From Chitinophagaceae bacterium (GTDB lineage: Bacteria > Bacteroidota > Bacteroidia > Chitinophagales > Chitinophagaceae): a stretch of DNA of 64,000 nucleotides. Of the stretch, positions 52,634 to 61,642 are shown one piece after another (position 1 is the first letter of the stretch; every line of letters starts with the position of its first letter). Where the stretch lies: positions 1-64,000 of the forward strand of contig JADKKA010000001.1 in assembly GCA_016720745.1 (NCBI GenBank), read 5' to 3'. The notes under the pieces are model-generated. The model saw nothing but the letters and a program-made list of their open reading frames with translations. It searched no databases and had not been told where the DNA came from. The translations under genes and the position numbers were made by a program.

Positions 52634-53224
52634 ATGATCAACAAAATAGAAAATATCGGTTCCGGTGTCCCTGCCGGGGAGATTTTTGTTGTCCTCTTCA
52701 TGTCGAAAGGAAAAGCCTTTTTAAACATACATCGCCGCTTCAGCACGGTGAAGGAGGAAGCGGAAGATGCCATTTCGGATTTTCTTCTTGCTTTTTCCAT
52801 CAAAGTCAGCGAAGGACGCATCTGCCCTCCGGATTACAATGGCTATATATATACAGCGTTCAGAAATTTCTGCATTGACCGCTACAGGAAAAACAAAAGG
52901 AATATTCCCGTTGATTTTTCTACCGCATGGAATTATGCGGATGAGGATGAAAACGAGAGCCAACTAACCTGCACACTTCAAGCCGGTGCGGATCCGTCAG
53001 ACCTCCTCCACAATCGGATGGTGATGGATCTAATGCGTCACTGCATTATGAAATTAAGGCCCAGGGATCGCAAGGTCCTTCTTATGCGCTATATGGAGGA
53101 TATGAAAAATCCGGAGATCGCGAAGGCCATCGGGCTTTCCACCGCCGCAACAGCGAATGTGATGAAACGCGCGATTGCATCCTTGCGCGCAATTTTCATG
53201 GCCGGGAACATCGAGCCCTGGTGA
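52634..53224 (+). CDS. RNA polymerase sigma-70 family factor (ECF-like), first
   Basis: The start chosen is ATG 52634 (MINKIENIGSG), giving 196 residues. An earlier in-frame ATG (52535) adds an implausible proline/cysteine-rich lead. The region 2-like part is KEEAEDAISDFLLAFSIKVS with YIYTAFRNFCIDRYRKNKRN (the region 2.4-like basic helix). The region 4 helix-turn-helix is LRPRDRKVLLMRYMEDMKNP followed by EIAKAIGLSTAATANVMKRA. No anti-sigma gene adjoins it. A second sigma factor follows at 54104. Confidence 0.8.
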   Translation: MINKIENIGSGVPAGEIFVVLFMSKGKAFLNIHRRFSTVKEEAEDAISDFLLAFSIKVSEGRICPPDYNGYIYTAFRNFCIDRYRKNKRNIPVDFSTAWNYADEDENESQLTCTLQAGADPSDLLHNRMVMDLMRHCIMKLRPRDRKVLLMRYMEDMKNPEIAKAIGLSTAATANVMKRAIASLRAIFMAGNIEPW

Positions 53225-53291
53225 GATAAAAAAAGTTTACGCGCTGATGATATAATTCCAACTCCAAACAGTTAACCATAAAAAAACAAAC

Positions 53292-53672
53292 ATGGACTAT
53301 ACAAAAAGTGTTGACTTCCTCATCGGTTCTGCCTATCGCGAACTTGAAGCACAACAAGAGGAGATCATGACGGAAATGATCTCCTGCATCAGCATAAAAG
53401 ATGTGGTCATCCGCATTTACCGCGGGTTCAGACTGGGCATTTTTATGGAATGTACGAACATGGACTCCATCGACCATGCCGGCATCCGCGAGATCATCCG
53501 AAAGTACACGGGCGGTTACATGTCCCTCGAATTCGCCGTTCCCAAGGGTTTTCTCAGGAATGAACAAAAAAATCGCAGAAAGAATAAGAATACCGCCTGC
53601 CTGTTTATCTGTCTCAACTATTACAAGTTCTGCTATCTCAAACATCCGGAGTACATGGCCGGCAGCGACTGA
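53292..53672 (+). CDS. Unknown 126-residue protein between the two sigma factors
   Basis: Starts MDYTKSVDFLIGSAYRELEA, 67 bases after the first sigma factor. It has IKDVVIRIYRGFRLGIFMEC, IREIIRKYTGGYMSLEFAV and CLFICLNYYKFCYLKHPEYM. It is not recognised. The position suggests cotranscription with the sigma factor; a small regulator is conceivable, but there is no HTH or transmembrane segment. Confidence 0.55.
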   Translation: MDYTKSVDFLIGSAYRELEAQQEEIMTEMISCISIKDVVIRIYRGFRLGIFMECTNMDSIDHAGIREIIRKYTGGYMSLEFAVPKGFLRNEQKNRRKNKNTACLFICLNYYKFCYLKHPEYMAGSD

Positions 53673-54103
53673 CCGGGCCCTCCGCCGGGCGATACGTACT
53701 GGTTGAAATGGACCGGCAGAAAATAGTTTCAAGGGGATGATATAAACAGAGATCCGGTCCGTCAGGATAAAGCAAATGATCGAAACCATGAAAAGAAATA
53801 AAACCAATCAGCCCGTTTCCGGAACCCGGAATTTGAAGAAGTGAAATTTATTTCACCCAAAGCAGCACTATTCTGTGACAAACCTCTGCACACAATCGTA
53901 ACTCCACCATACAGAACCAACATGACACACAACTCCACCCCTTCTTCCTTCTGCTTCTCCCTGACAAGCAATTCAAACAGCCTTTTCAGAGTATTTTTTA
54001 TGTTTTCCTGCCTCCGGCAGCTCGTTGGAGCCAGGCTTCGGATCTAAACCCGAAAAATGTTCCGGCCGGTTCCTTCATCATCAAACCTAAAAAACCTGAA
54101 AAC
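53673..54103. other. 431-bp region without a confident gene
   Basis: Short overlapping ORFs only. I found no convincing start, motif or hairpin. Confidence 0.5.
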
Positions 54104-54685
54104 ATGAAAAACAAAAATCCGGAGTCGTTTACTGAATTTTACAAGTTGTACCACAAACCTGTCTATGACAGGATGATGCGCTATTTTCGTAATAATGTGG
54201 AACAAGCCGAAGATGCCACGCAGGAGGCAATGCTTCGCGTGTATGAAAAAGTACCCGTAAGCTCCTATGCTCATCTGCGATTCAGGGCCCTGGTGTTCAC
54301 CATCGTGAAAAATATTGCGATGGATATCTTTCGTAAAAACAAAAACAAAAGAACGGAAGAATTTGATGACAACATGGCCGTAACGAATCCTTCGGAGGAC
54401 TATTCCTGCGGTGACGATGAGGTCGGGACAAGCGATTCTTCAGCCTGTATTTTACCCGAAGATGCCGGCTTTGACGCCGAGATCATTAAAAAAATGAAGG
54501 CCTATCTTTCGGAGAAGGACCGAACTCTTTTTGAGATGAGGTATTGGAAGGAGATGTCGTATTCTGAAATTGCCGCAGCCTTGGGTCGTACAACTGCCTG
54601 GGTCGGGAATGAATTGAAGCATGCGCAAGAGCGATTTCGCAAACTCCTTTTGAGCAAGGGGTATGAACGCGGCGATTTCATCTAA
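54104..54685 (+). CDS. RNA polymerase sigma-70 family factor (ECF type), second
   Basis: 193 residues. Region 2: SFTEFYKLYHKPVYDRMMRY, NVEQAEDATQEAMLRVYEKV, then VFTIVKNIAMDIFRKNKNKR (the -10 recognition helix). A polar acidic linker follows (NMAVTNPSEDYSCGDDEVGT). Region 4: LSEKDRTLFEMRYWKEMSYS then EIAAALGRTTAWVGNELKHA. The domain layout is that of a typical ECF factor. It directs RNA polymerase to specific promoters; its targets may include the unknown gene that follows 66 bases later. Confidence 0.85.
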   Translation: MKNKNPESFTEFYKLYHKPVYDRMMRYFRNNVEQAEDATQEAMLRVYEKVPVSSYAHLRFRALVFTIVKNIAMDIFRKNKNKRTEEFDDNMAVTNPSEDYSCGDDEVGTSDSSACILPEDAGFDAEIIKKMKAYLSEKDRTLFEMRYWKEMSYSEIAAALGRTTAWVGNELKHAQERFRKLLLSKGYERGDFI

Positions 54686-54751
54686 AGAGAAGGGCCTCCC
54701 CCGGCCCTTTTCCTTTCTTGTGTTATTTACATAACCCCAAAAACCGGCAGC

Positions 54752-55801
54752 ATGTCCAACAATTCCCATGGAGTGTATATTGTATGTGTCAAGGCAGAAA
54801 TAGCCGGGAAGTACGGAAAAAACTCCGTGAACCTGGTTCCTGCATCCAGGGCTTTGGCCCGCAAAATTGACGACTTTCATTACGAGTTGCTCGGCACCGA
54901 CAGTTCCCGCAGCACTCAAATCGTCGATAGCCGAAGCGGGACGTTCGTGGTGAGCGGTTACACCAGCTGGGAAGCGGTGGAGCACCGTCGTCCCCCCGCT
55001 ATGCGCTTATTTTATACGGACGCATGGGAGCGCGAGCGAATCGAATTTGAAAACGGTTATCGTCTCGATATGCCGGCGCGTTTCTGTTCTGCGGAAGGCG
55101 AACACTGCGCTTATTTCGGCGACATCGTGCCGGAAGGACATTTCACGCATATCTGCTATGCGGGCGAAGAACACAATATGCGTTACTGGCTGGAATACCG
55201 TCTCGGTGAAGATTGCATTCTCGAAGAAAAGCAAATCTTCCTTCCGCGAAACGGACAAAACCCTTTCTGGGGCAACCTCACCCTGTTCCGCAGCCGCAGG
55301 AATCCTGCGGTGGAAGGAAATGAAGACACGTTCCTCGCATCTTTGCTTGAACAATCACTTCCCGGGAATGAAATGCCCGGACATAGTCCGGCCATGACAA
55401 AAGAAGACCCGGAAAACCAAAATTCCGGCAATCGCAAAACTTTTTCAGCTCTCAAGCCCGGTGAATTGGAAAATCAGTTGGATGAGCTTCAATCCAAGGT
55501 ACGTGCAGAATTGAAAACTCATGTAAAAATCGTTCGGGAAAAGACCCGAAAAAAACCCCTGCTCAGAACATTGTTCTTTGAATGCGCCGACCTTTCGGGC
55601 GTCGACATTCAATCTATCCGCGATGCTGTGGAATCGTTCAGCTCCGCCTATGCCAAGGTATATCTCCTTCCTCAAACGCGCAGTTACTGGGATGCCACGC
55701 TCGGTCCCAACCCCTTCCCCAACAGGATCTCTATCGTGGTGCGTATTGATTATGAGGTGTACAAAGAACTTTTTCCGGCGGACACGAAAAGCAATCCATA
55801 A
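54752..55801 (+). CDS. Unknown 349-residue protein downstream of the second sigma factor
   Basis: Intact ORF, start MSNNSHGVYIVCVKAEIAGK. A beta-rich N-terminal part (RSTQIVDSRSGTFVVSGYTS, HICYAGEEHNMRYWLEYRLG) is followed by a charged linker (EDPENQNSGNRKTFSALKPG) and a helical/alpha-beta C-terminal part (ELENQLDELQSKVRAELKTH, LFFECADLSGVDIQSIRDAV, RISIVVRIDYEVYKELFPAD). I recognise no family, signal peptide or membrane segment. It is GC-rich like its neighbours and may be accessory-element cargo. Confidence 0.65.
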   Translation: MSNNSHGVYIVCVKAEIAGKYGKNSVNLVPASRALARKIDDFHYELLGTDSSRSTQIVDSRSGTFVVSGYTSWEAVEHRRPPAMRLFYTDAWERERIEFENGYRLDMPARFCSAEGEHCAYFGDIVPEGHFTHICYAGEEHNMRYWLEYRLGEDCILEEKQIFLPRNGQNPFWGNLTLFRSRRNPAVEGNEDTFLASLLEQSLPGNEMPGHSPAMTKEDPENQNSGNRKTFSALKPGELENQLDELQSKVRAELKTHVKIVREKTRKKPLLRTLFFECADLSGVDIQSIRDAVESFSSAYAKVYLLPQTRSYWDATLGPNPFPNRISIVVRIDYEVYKELFPADTKSNP

Positions 55802-55831
55802 AGAAACTGTGGGGAAAAATGAATTAATTTT

Positions 55832-56374
55832 TCATTCCTCTTCGGGTTCATCAACCCAGTATCCGAATATTTTGTATGCTATGCGTTTCGCAAAAACATC
55901 CTCGTCCACCTGTCGGTTGCGGCCATGCTCCCCCAGTGGAAATTCCGGAAGAATCAAATAGTCCAGTTTGTCTTTATTGAATGCCGATCTTCTGAGGATC
56001 ATGACTCCCTCCTGGATGCAGCGCGCGATGAACCCCGATTTGCAGTTCACCATGTCCGCGGTCACTTCTGTTCTTGATTCCAGGGAGGACTTTCCCTTGT
56101 CCGCATTGTGAACCAACCGGATCAGGTCGGGAAGGCCGACGAAATGCCGCACCGAATTGTAAAAGAACGAGAAGAAATAAGCGCCATCGCCGTAGCTGAT
56201 CTGAATCAGCATTTCCGGAAAAAATATCTGCATCCGGAAAATCAGTTCCTGCAGGCTCAGAAAATCCCAGGGTTCGTGCACACCGGTGGCCGAACAGATG
56301 TGATGAAGGATATTCTGCTTTATTACGATGAGGGTATCATCGTCAACAGCATTGTTTCTTTCAGAATCACACAT
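55832..56374 (-). CDS. Unknown 180-residue protein
   Basis: Convergent with the preceding gene, 30 bases away. It has LIFRMQIFFPEMLIQISYGD, AYFFSFFYNSVRHFVGLPDL, CKSGFIARCIQEGVMILRRS and FGYWVDEPEEE at the acidic end. No recognised domain. The start at 56374 is the first ATG of the open frame. Confidence 0.55.
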   Translation of the reverse strand: MCDSERNNAVDDDTLIVIKQNILHHICSATGVHEPWDFLSLQELIFRMQIFFPEMLIQISYGDGAYFFSFFYNSVRHFVGLPDLIRLVHNADKGKSSLESRTEVTADMVNCKSGFIARCIQEGVMILRRSAFNKDKLDYLILPEFPLGEHGRNRQVDEDVFAKRIAYKIFGYWVDEPEEE

Positions 56375-56649
56375 GTGTTCTTTGTAAAACGTTTTTTGAA
56401 TAAACTTTCTTTAGTCTTGCTCTAAATATCCATCGTTTTTATAATACTTTCATTCACGAATATACTCAGTCTGCATATGAAAAGCTGAGCTTGTATCATA
56501 TCAATCTGTAGACACTCTATTCGACGATATTTTTAAATTATCCATTTCCGGAACCACGCTATTACGAATATATAATTTAGTTATCAACTGTTTAATATAG
56601 AGGGCAAAATAAAGCATTCTGAAAACTCCAAATTTTCCATCTATCCCCT
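56375..56649. other. 275-bp AT-rich gap
   Basis: No ORF or repeat was recognised. Confidence 0.5.
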
Positions 56650-57299
56650 TCAATCCGGGTACCATCCATAAAAATAAACGGAAGGATACGAGTCCTCCCT
56701 TTTATCAGACAATAAATCAGATAATGTCCTGCACAATTCAAAATAAACTTTTACTTCATTCGTATTATTTCTTTTGTGACCTTTGTAACAATACGAAATA
56801 TAATGAATTTCATTATAGATATTGTTTTGCTTGTAAAGCAAAGCCATACGCGAAAAATATTTTTTGCAACCTGATCGGCCCGATTAGCATCTGGCTCAAT
56901 AATGTATAAGCGGTGTCCTAATAAACAGATCAAATCAAATTCAGATCCATTTTTTTTATCAAGCCCCTTAAAAAAGGAACCAGAATCCACTTCTTTTTTA
57001 ATAAATTTTATAAATTCATTATATTTTTTTTTCAATAACCAGTTTTCCTTACGGAATTCCTGTTGATCGCAATTTGAGCCACAGAGTTTTTTAAGGAGCT
57101 CCGTTTCTATATATGTACCTTGAGTCTTTCGACCCAGAGGAGGTAATGATTTATATGTATCATAATTATAATAATTTAAAAATAAGGGGTCGTCCTTCGT
57201 ACTTTCTAAAATATCAATAATTTCAATCGAACAATCTTGGCTGGAACTTTTCTCCCATTTTTTGGGAAACCATTCTGTTTTGGGTTCCTTTTTTGTCAT
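56650..57299 (-). CDS. Unknown protein of about 215 residues (one frameshift)
   Basis: The frame from 57299 (MTKKEPKTEWFPKKWEKSS) runs through GSEFDLICLLGHRLYIIEPD to about 56850. Its natural continuation is in another frame, starting MALLYKQNNIYNEIHYISYC and ending VYFYGWYPD at 56650. The alternative ending in the first frame (to 56751) has no coding character. EFDLICLLGHRLYIIEPD hints at a PD-(D/E)XK-like core (D, then E in a strand), but no clear lysine motif follows. Treat as unknown. Confidence 0.5.
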
Positions 57300-57348
57300 T
57301 GTATGATAATATTTAATTATCGAATGTCTGAATAGTATTTTTAAATCC

Positions 57349-57546
57349 TCAAGTCCTCACCACCTTTACAATCTCAGTAACATCGATCACAGGCCCCTCC
57401 ACATCAGGCCCCTTATCAATGAACTCCCCGTCTTTGTAACTCCTGCCCTGAATGGCGGCGCTTTCCGGATCTTTGGCTTCAACCATCACAATGATCTCGT
57501 TGTAAACGATTCTTGCCCTCTTCAGTGTCACATAGTAATTGGACAT
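57349..57546 (-). CDS. Small unknown protein (65 residues)
   Basis: MSNYYVTLKRARIVYNEIIV followed by MVEAKDPESAAIQGRSYKDG. The beta-alpha layout is like the DpnD/PcfM-type small domains found on mobile elements. That match is tentative. Confidence 0.5.
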   Translation of the reverse strand: MSNYYVTLKRARIVYNEIIVMVEAKDPESAAIQGRSYKDGEFIDKGPDVEGPVIDVTEIVKVVRT

Positions 57547-57678
57547 ATCAACAAAATTTAATTTGAAATATTTTACTAGAATCTATACTTAAAGTGCACC
57601 AATAATAACTCCTCCGAGTCCATTTTTTAATGATTTTCATCATTCAACGCACAACAATCCTGATTGCGTAAAGTGCAT

Positions 57679-58128
57679 TCATTCCCTCTCTGAATCGCTG
57701 CATGTATGATCTTCGCCCTTTCCTTCCAGTTCCTCGATGCGCCGCTGCACTTTTGCGCACAGCTCGTAATTTTGCTTCGCCTCCGCATTCAGGAGCAATT
57801 CACGAAGTGCCAGTAACTCCATCGCTTCCGGTTCCACCGAAGGAACACTCACAGCCGAACCAGATGAAAGTTGTTTCACGGTTTGAAGAGGAACAAATAA
57901 GATTTCCAGCCTGCTAAAATCCTTTTTGAACCGGATGAGCCAGATAGGCGTTTGCAATTCCCTGAGACTGTTTTCGTAAGCAGTACTTATTAAATTCAGC
58001 AAAGCGGCTTTCTGCTCTTCTTCCGTCATGGGACTGCTCCCTGGCAATATTTTCAAAATACTTAGAATGATCGGCCAGTTCAGCTGTCCGACGGCTTTTT
58101 CAAAGGCTGCCTTTTTATTTCGGTTCAT
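57679..58128 (-). CDS. Unknown protein with a UVR-like C-terminal motif
   Basis: 149 residues. The C-terminal LRELLLNAEAKQNYELCAKV followed by QRRIEELEGKGE resembles the UvrB/UvrC (UVR) interaction motif (helix pair with E..A...Y..A...RD-type core). The N-terminal part (LNWPIILSILKILPGSSPMT, EEQKAALLNLISTAYENSLR) is helical and not recognised. Stand-alone UVR-motif proteins occur in many bacteria as adaptor proteins. Confidence 0.6.
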   Translation of the reverse strand: MNRNKKAAFEKAVGQLNWPIILSILKILPGSSPMTEEEQKAALLNLISTAYENSLRELQTPIWLIRFKKDFSRLEILFVPLQTVKQLSSGSAVSVPSVEPEAMELLALRELLLNAEAKQNYELCAKVQRRIEELEGKGEDHTCSDSERE

Positions 58129-58388
58129 CTTTATCGTGACTATTGTTTAAGACCTATTCCATCAGTTTAAAGAGTACAAATGTTCACCGTTAATCCTCCT
58201 GAAAACCTATCGTACTTTTTTCAGAACACACAATCACTTCTGCTCTCGAAGCTTATTCTATTGCAGCGATCGTCAACTAATCACCCTTGAGGATACCTGT
58301 TCCATCCTTACCCGCAGATTTCTCTCAGGTTTCTTTTTTTGCCCTGATCAGCACCCTGTGCAAGGCTTCATTCCATTCAATTTTTTCC

Positions 58389-60098
58389 TCACTCCCCCAC
58401 CAACACATACACCCTGATCCTTGCCCTGGAAGCCCCGATGAGCAGCTGGTATAAGGTATCTATCCTCTGGTCATACAGATCTTTCATGACCAGGATCACC
58501 ACGTCGCGCTCGAGGCCTTTGTAAGAGAGGGCTGTGGTGAATTTGACGCCATCCAGTTTAGAACAAAGGTTCCCGGGTGTGATGCGGACGTATTCCGGAC
58601 GAAGATCCATTTGCTCATCCAGCGGGCGCTGACGGGGCGACAAACCGGAAACAAGATTGGATGAAAACAGCACCACCAGGTCCTCCGGCTTCCAGCCGGC
58701 GCGGTTCTTTACCTCATTCACCGTTTTATCTAAAAGCCGCAACGCTTCCGCTTCGTCTTTCCAGCGCCGGATGATCACATCATCTCCGTACTTCCTCTCC
58801 AGGTCAATGCTCCGGCTGTCGAGGTCGGAAATGAATTCATACAGCCCATCCCCGGCAGTGCCGCGATAGCGGTGGTAGAGTTGGTAAATGGCGGCATATT
58901 CCCGGAACCAGTTGAGGGATTCGCGGTATCGTTCCTCGTCGATGGATTGCCGGAAAGCCTGGGTATTGTCGTAGAAGATGATGTAACTGCCCTGAATCAA
59001 GCCGTCCTTCGGCGCCGCAAGCCGGTTGACGACGTCATCAATTCCCTTGTTAAAAAGATCCTGCGCTTCGTCGATGATGATGTAATCGTACACTGGTTTC
59101 TTCCCGGCACTCTCGAGGTAATCCAGCGCTTCGTGCAGGGCCTTCAGCAAAGCCCCTGGCTCCTTTAATTTCTCAAACGGCAGGTCCTGCGGATTCAAAC
59201 CGGCCTCTTCCATAAGGTAACAGACATACCGGTAAAAAGGCCAGGCTTCTGCACCTGTGATACCTAGCTCCTGCAGTTTGTAACTATTATAGGCTGCAAG
59301 CAATTCGTTCCAGCAGAGATAAAGTATCTTCTTATAGCCTTCTGCCGACTTCCGGGCCGCCATAGCGAGTGCATAACTCGATTTTCCACTTCCCGGAGGA
59401 CCCTGGATCAGAATGCGTTTGTTTTCATTCAGGCCATCCAAAATTCTGAGGTTATCGGAAGCTCTGCGTTTGGCCTCATCCTGGGAGAGCAACAGATGAG
59501 CCAAAACCTCATTGGGCATAACCTGCGGGCAGAGCAGCTTTGAGATCTGCTCCATCCTGTCGCGGCTGAGGACATTTAACCTCAGGCCATTTGTCACCGT
59601 CTGTAGAGCAAATTGTTCTTCCAATACTTCTTCCAAAAAAAGCGAGAGGGAAACTTCCTCTGCCTTTCCAAGGTGCCAGAAAGGATCAGGTGGATCCTGC
59701 AAAGGGAAAGTACATTCCGGAAAAACAACAGCATTGGCCACCAGGACATCCTTGATTCCATTCTTATGGAGAATATCAATCAGTGCCGACTTGTTCTCTC
59801 GCACCTGAACAAAGGGCGATTCCTTATTGATCCACTCTTCTCCCTTTTTTTGACTGAACCTGTGATCCTGCAGTTTCCATTGGCTGCCTTTCACTTCCAA
59901 TACAAGAATGCCCTTCTCCCCAATTAAAATAAAATCACATTCCCCAGCTGAATCCTTCCGCGATTTCCCTCTCAAAAAAGAATGGATCAACTGCCAATGC
60001 CCGGGATGGTACGACAATTCCAACTCCAGCATCTGGCTGGTTTTCAGTTCACCGGAGTTGGTGATGTGGTAGGTGGAGTAGAGTTTTTTGAGGGGCAT
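58389..60098 (-). CDS. NERD-domain nuclease fused to a UvrD/Rep-like SF1 helicase
   Basis: 569 residues, start MPLKKLYSTYHITNSGELKT. The NERD (nuclease-related) domain occupies about 20-120, with the catalytic core GECDFILIGEKGILVLEVKG (D...E.K of the PD-(D/E)XK fold). The SF1 helicase part has Walker A LIQGPPGSGKSSYAL (about 235), Walker B YIIIDEAQDLF (about 345), the motif ALSYKGLERDVVILVM (about 530) and motif VI-like LYQLLIGASRARIRVYVL at the end. It is intact and GC-richer than the flanking DNA. Family members are suspected to act in DNA processing or defence. A truncated second copy of its 5' end lies beyond the Fic gene. Confidence 0.85.
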   Translation of the reverse strand: MPLKKLYSTYHITNSGELKTSQMLELELSYHPGHWQLIHSFLRGKSRKDSAGECDFILIGEKGILVLEVKGSQWKLQDHRFSQKKGEEWINKESPFVQVRENKSALIDILHKNGIKDVLVANAVVFPECTFPLQDPPDPFWHLGKAEEVSLSLFLEEVLEEQFALQTVTNGLRLNVLSRDRMEQISKLLCPQVMPNEVLAHLLLSQDEAKRRASDNLRILDGLNENKRILIQGPPGSGKSSYALAMAARKSAEGYKKILYLCWNELLAAYNSYKLQELGITGAEAWPFYRYVCYLMEEAGLNPQDLPFEKLKEPGALLKALHEALDYLESAGKKPVYDYIIIDEAQDLFNKGIDDVVNRLAAPKDGLIQGSYIIFYDNTQAFRQSIDEERYRESLNWFREYAAIYQLYHRYRGTAGDGLYEFISDLDSRSIDLERKYGDDVIIRRWKDEAEALRLLDKTVNEVKNRAGWKPEDLVVLFSSNLVSGLSPRQRPLDEQMDLRPEYVRITPGNLCSKLDGVKFTTALSYKGLERDVVILVMKDLYDQRIDTLYQLLIGASRARIRVYVLVGE

Positions 60099-60151
60099 AA
60101 CGTTTGAAAAACTTCCATTTCAATAATGAGTCCAGGAACCTTGTGATTCCT

Positions 60152-61228
60152 TTAGCTTCTTAAAAGTTCTACCAACGACTTGTTGATGTATAACTGGTAC
60201 TTACCCACTTGCTGATTGACCAGGAACCCTTTTTGTTCAAGTTGTTTTAAATGACGGGTGGCTGTTGTATAGTGTATGCCTAACAAAGTGCCGAGCCGGA
60301 CAGGGGTGATGATTGGCATTGCAAACAACTGTTCAACCAAATCAGAAGAATAAATTGCCGGACATTTCTGTTTGATTCCTTCTTTCATTGCCTGGTGCAA
60401 TGCAATTATTTTTAACAGAACTTCCTTTGTCTCCTTTGCCTGAAGGTAAAAACCTTTCAACATGTATTCAATAAATTCTGTCCACTTCCCTTTTGAAGTG
60501 ACTTCATTCAACAGGCGATAATACTCCGAACGGTGTTTGTTGATATATCCACTGATGTATATCATCGGAAAACTCAGTAAGCCTTCTTGCACAAGATACA
60601 ATACCATGAGTATCCTACCTGTCCTGCCGTTACCGTCCCCGAAGGGGTGAATTGCTTCGAACTGATAATGAGAAATGGCGCACTTAATAAGGGGATCTGT
60701 TTCGTCGGCCTGGTTGTGAATGTAACTTTCCCAGTTTGCAATCAGCTTGCTTATTTCTCCGGATGAAGGTGGTGTATAAAGCACTTTCCCGGTTGATGAA
60801 TTCTCAATCCGGTTCTGCGTTTTTCTGTATCCGTGGCTATTTTCTGCCAGGAGCTCTTTGTGGATACCTAAAATAAGACGGTTACCGATTGGAAGTTTCC
60901 TCATTCCGGTAAAACCGTACAAGACCGCATCCCGGTACCGCAAAACCTCTTTGTTTTCGATTCGCTGTTCTGATTCCGGAAACAATTGTTGTTCCAAGAC
61001 CTTTTCAACCGTAGTATTTATGTTTTCTATTCCGGAACTGGCAACGGATTCCCGAAGGATAGAAGGGCTTAAAAGCAATCCTGGATTAGGAAGAGCATGA
61101 GAATAGCCTTTGAGCTCTCCAAGCTCGGTACGAGCCTTTAAAAGCCATTTTACCAGGGTTTTCTGACCGGAATCCAACTTTGGTGGTAGTTCCGGCAAAG
61201 GAAAGGGGTATGTTGCATCGAATGACAT
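60152..61228 (-). CDS. Fic family adenylyltransferase with N-terminal inhibitory motif
   Basis: 358 residues. The complete active-site motif HPFGDGNGRTGR lies at about residue 195-206 (HPFx(D/E)GN(G/K)R). A segment near residue 65 (SVASSGIENINTT) fits the class II inhibitory helix (S/T)xxxE(G/N), which blocks ATP binding until displaced. The C-terminal part (VRLGTLLGIHYTTATRHLKQ, LEQKGFLVNQQVGKYQLYIN) is a winged-helix DNA-binding domain, as in transcription-regulated Fic proteins. It lies 53 bases upstream of the NERD-helicase gene on the same strand. The target protein is unknown. Confidence 0.88.
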   Translation of the reverse strand: MSFDATYPFPLPELPPKLDSGQKTLVKWLLKARTELGELKGYSHALPNPGLLLSPSILRESVASSGIENINTTVEKVLEQQLFPESEQRIENKEVLRYRDAVLYGFTGMRKLPIGNRLILGIHKELLAENSHGYRKTQNRIENSSTGKVLYTPPSSGEISKLIANWESYIHNQADETDPLIKCAISHYQFEAIHPFGDGNGRTGRILMVLYLVQEGLLSFPMIYISGYINKHRSEYYRLLNEVTSKGKWTEFIEYMLKGFYLQAKETKEVLLKIIALHQAMKEGIKQKCPAIYSSDLVEQLFAMPIITPVRLGTLLGIHYTTATRHLKQLEQKGFLVNQQVGKYQLYINKSLVELLRS

Positions 61229-61362
61229 ATCCTGATTGATATGTTACAAATGTAGCTATTTTACAATATATCGCAAACGGGCAGGAAAGCTTACTTTCAA
61301 CGAATTCCACCCACTTAATGTTAAACTCCCTTTGGTTTCTTTCTACGTGATTTTTCCTGACT

Positions 61363-61642
61363 ATTCTTTATTGATCCAATCCTCTCCTTTTTTCTGCACG
61401 AACCGGTTGTCCTGCAGTTTTCACTGGCTTCCCTTGACTGCCATAACAACAATACCCTTCTCACCCACCAAAATAAAATCACAATCCCCTGCCGAATCCT
61501 TACTCGATTCCCCTCTCAAAAAAGAATGGATCAACTGCCATTACCCGGGATGGTACGACAATTCCAACTCCAGAATCTGGCTGGTCTTCAGCTCACCGGA
61601 GTTGGTGATGTGGTAGGTGGAGTAGAGTTTTTTGAGGGGCAT
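61363..61642 (-). pseudogene. Degraded duplicate of the 5' end of the NERD-helicase gene
   Basis: About 280 bases matching 59815-60098 at roughly 85-90% by eye. It starts with the same MPLKKLYSTYHITNSGELKT, then GECDF-like (now GDCDF) and ILVGEKGIVV. It has an in-frame stop after ELSYHPG and ends by stop after DWINKE. Its ATG overlaps the stop of the upstream unknown gene (TAATG), so an ancestral operon probably ran unknown gene to NERD-helicase before the Fic gene and a second NERD copy intervened. Confidence 0.8.

Noticed and set aside
53841..54047. Forward ORF of 68 residues between the sigma genes
   Set aside because: Biased composition with no recognisable motif or neighbour logic.
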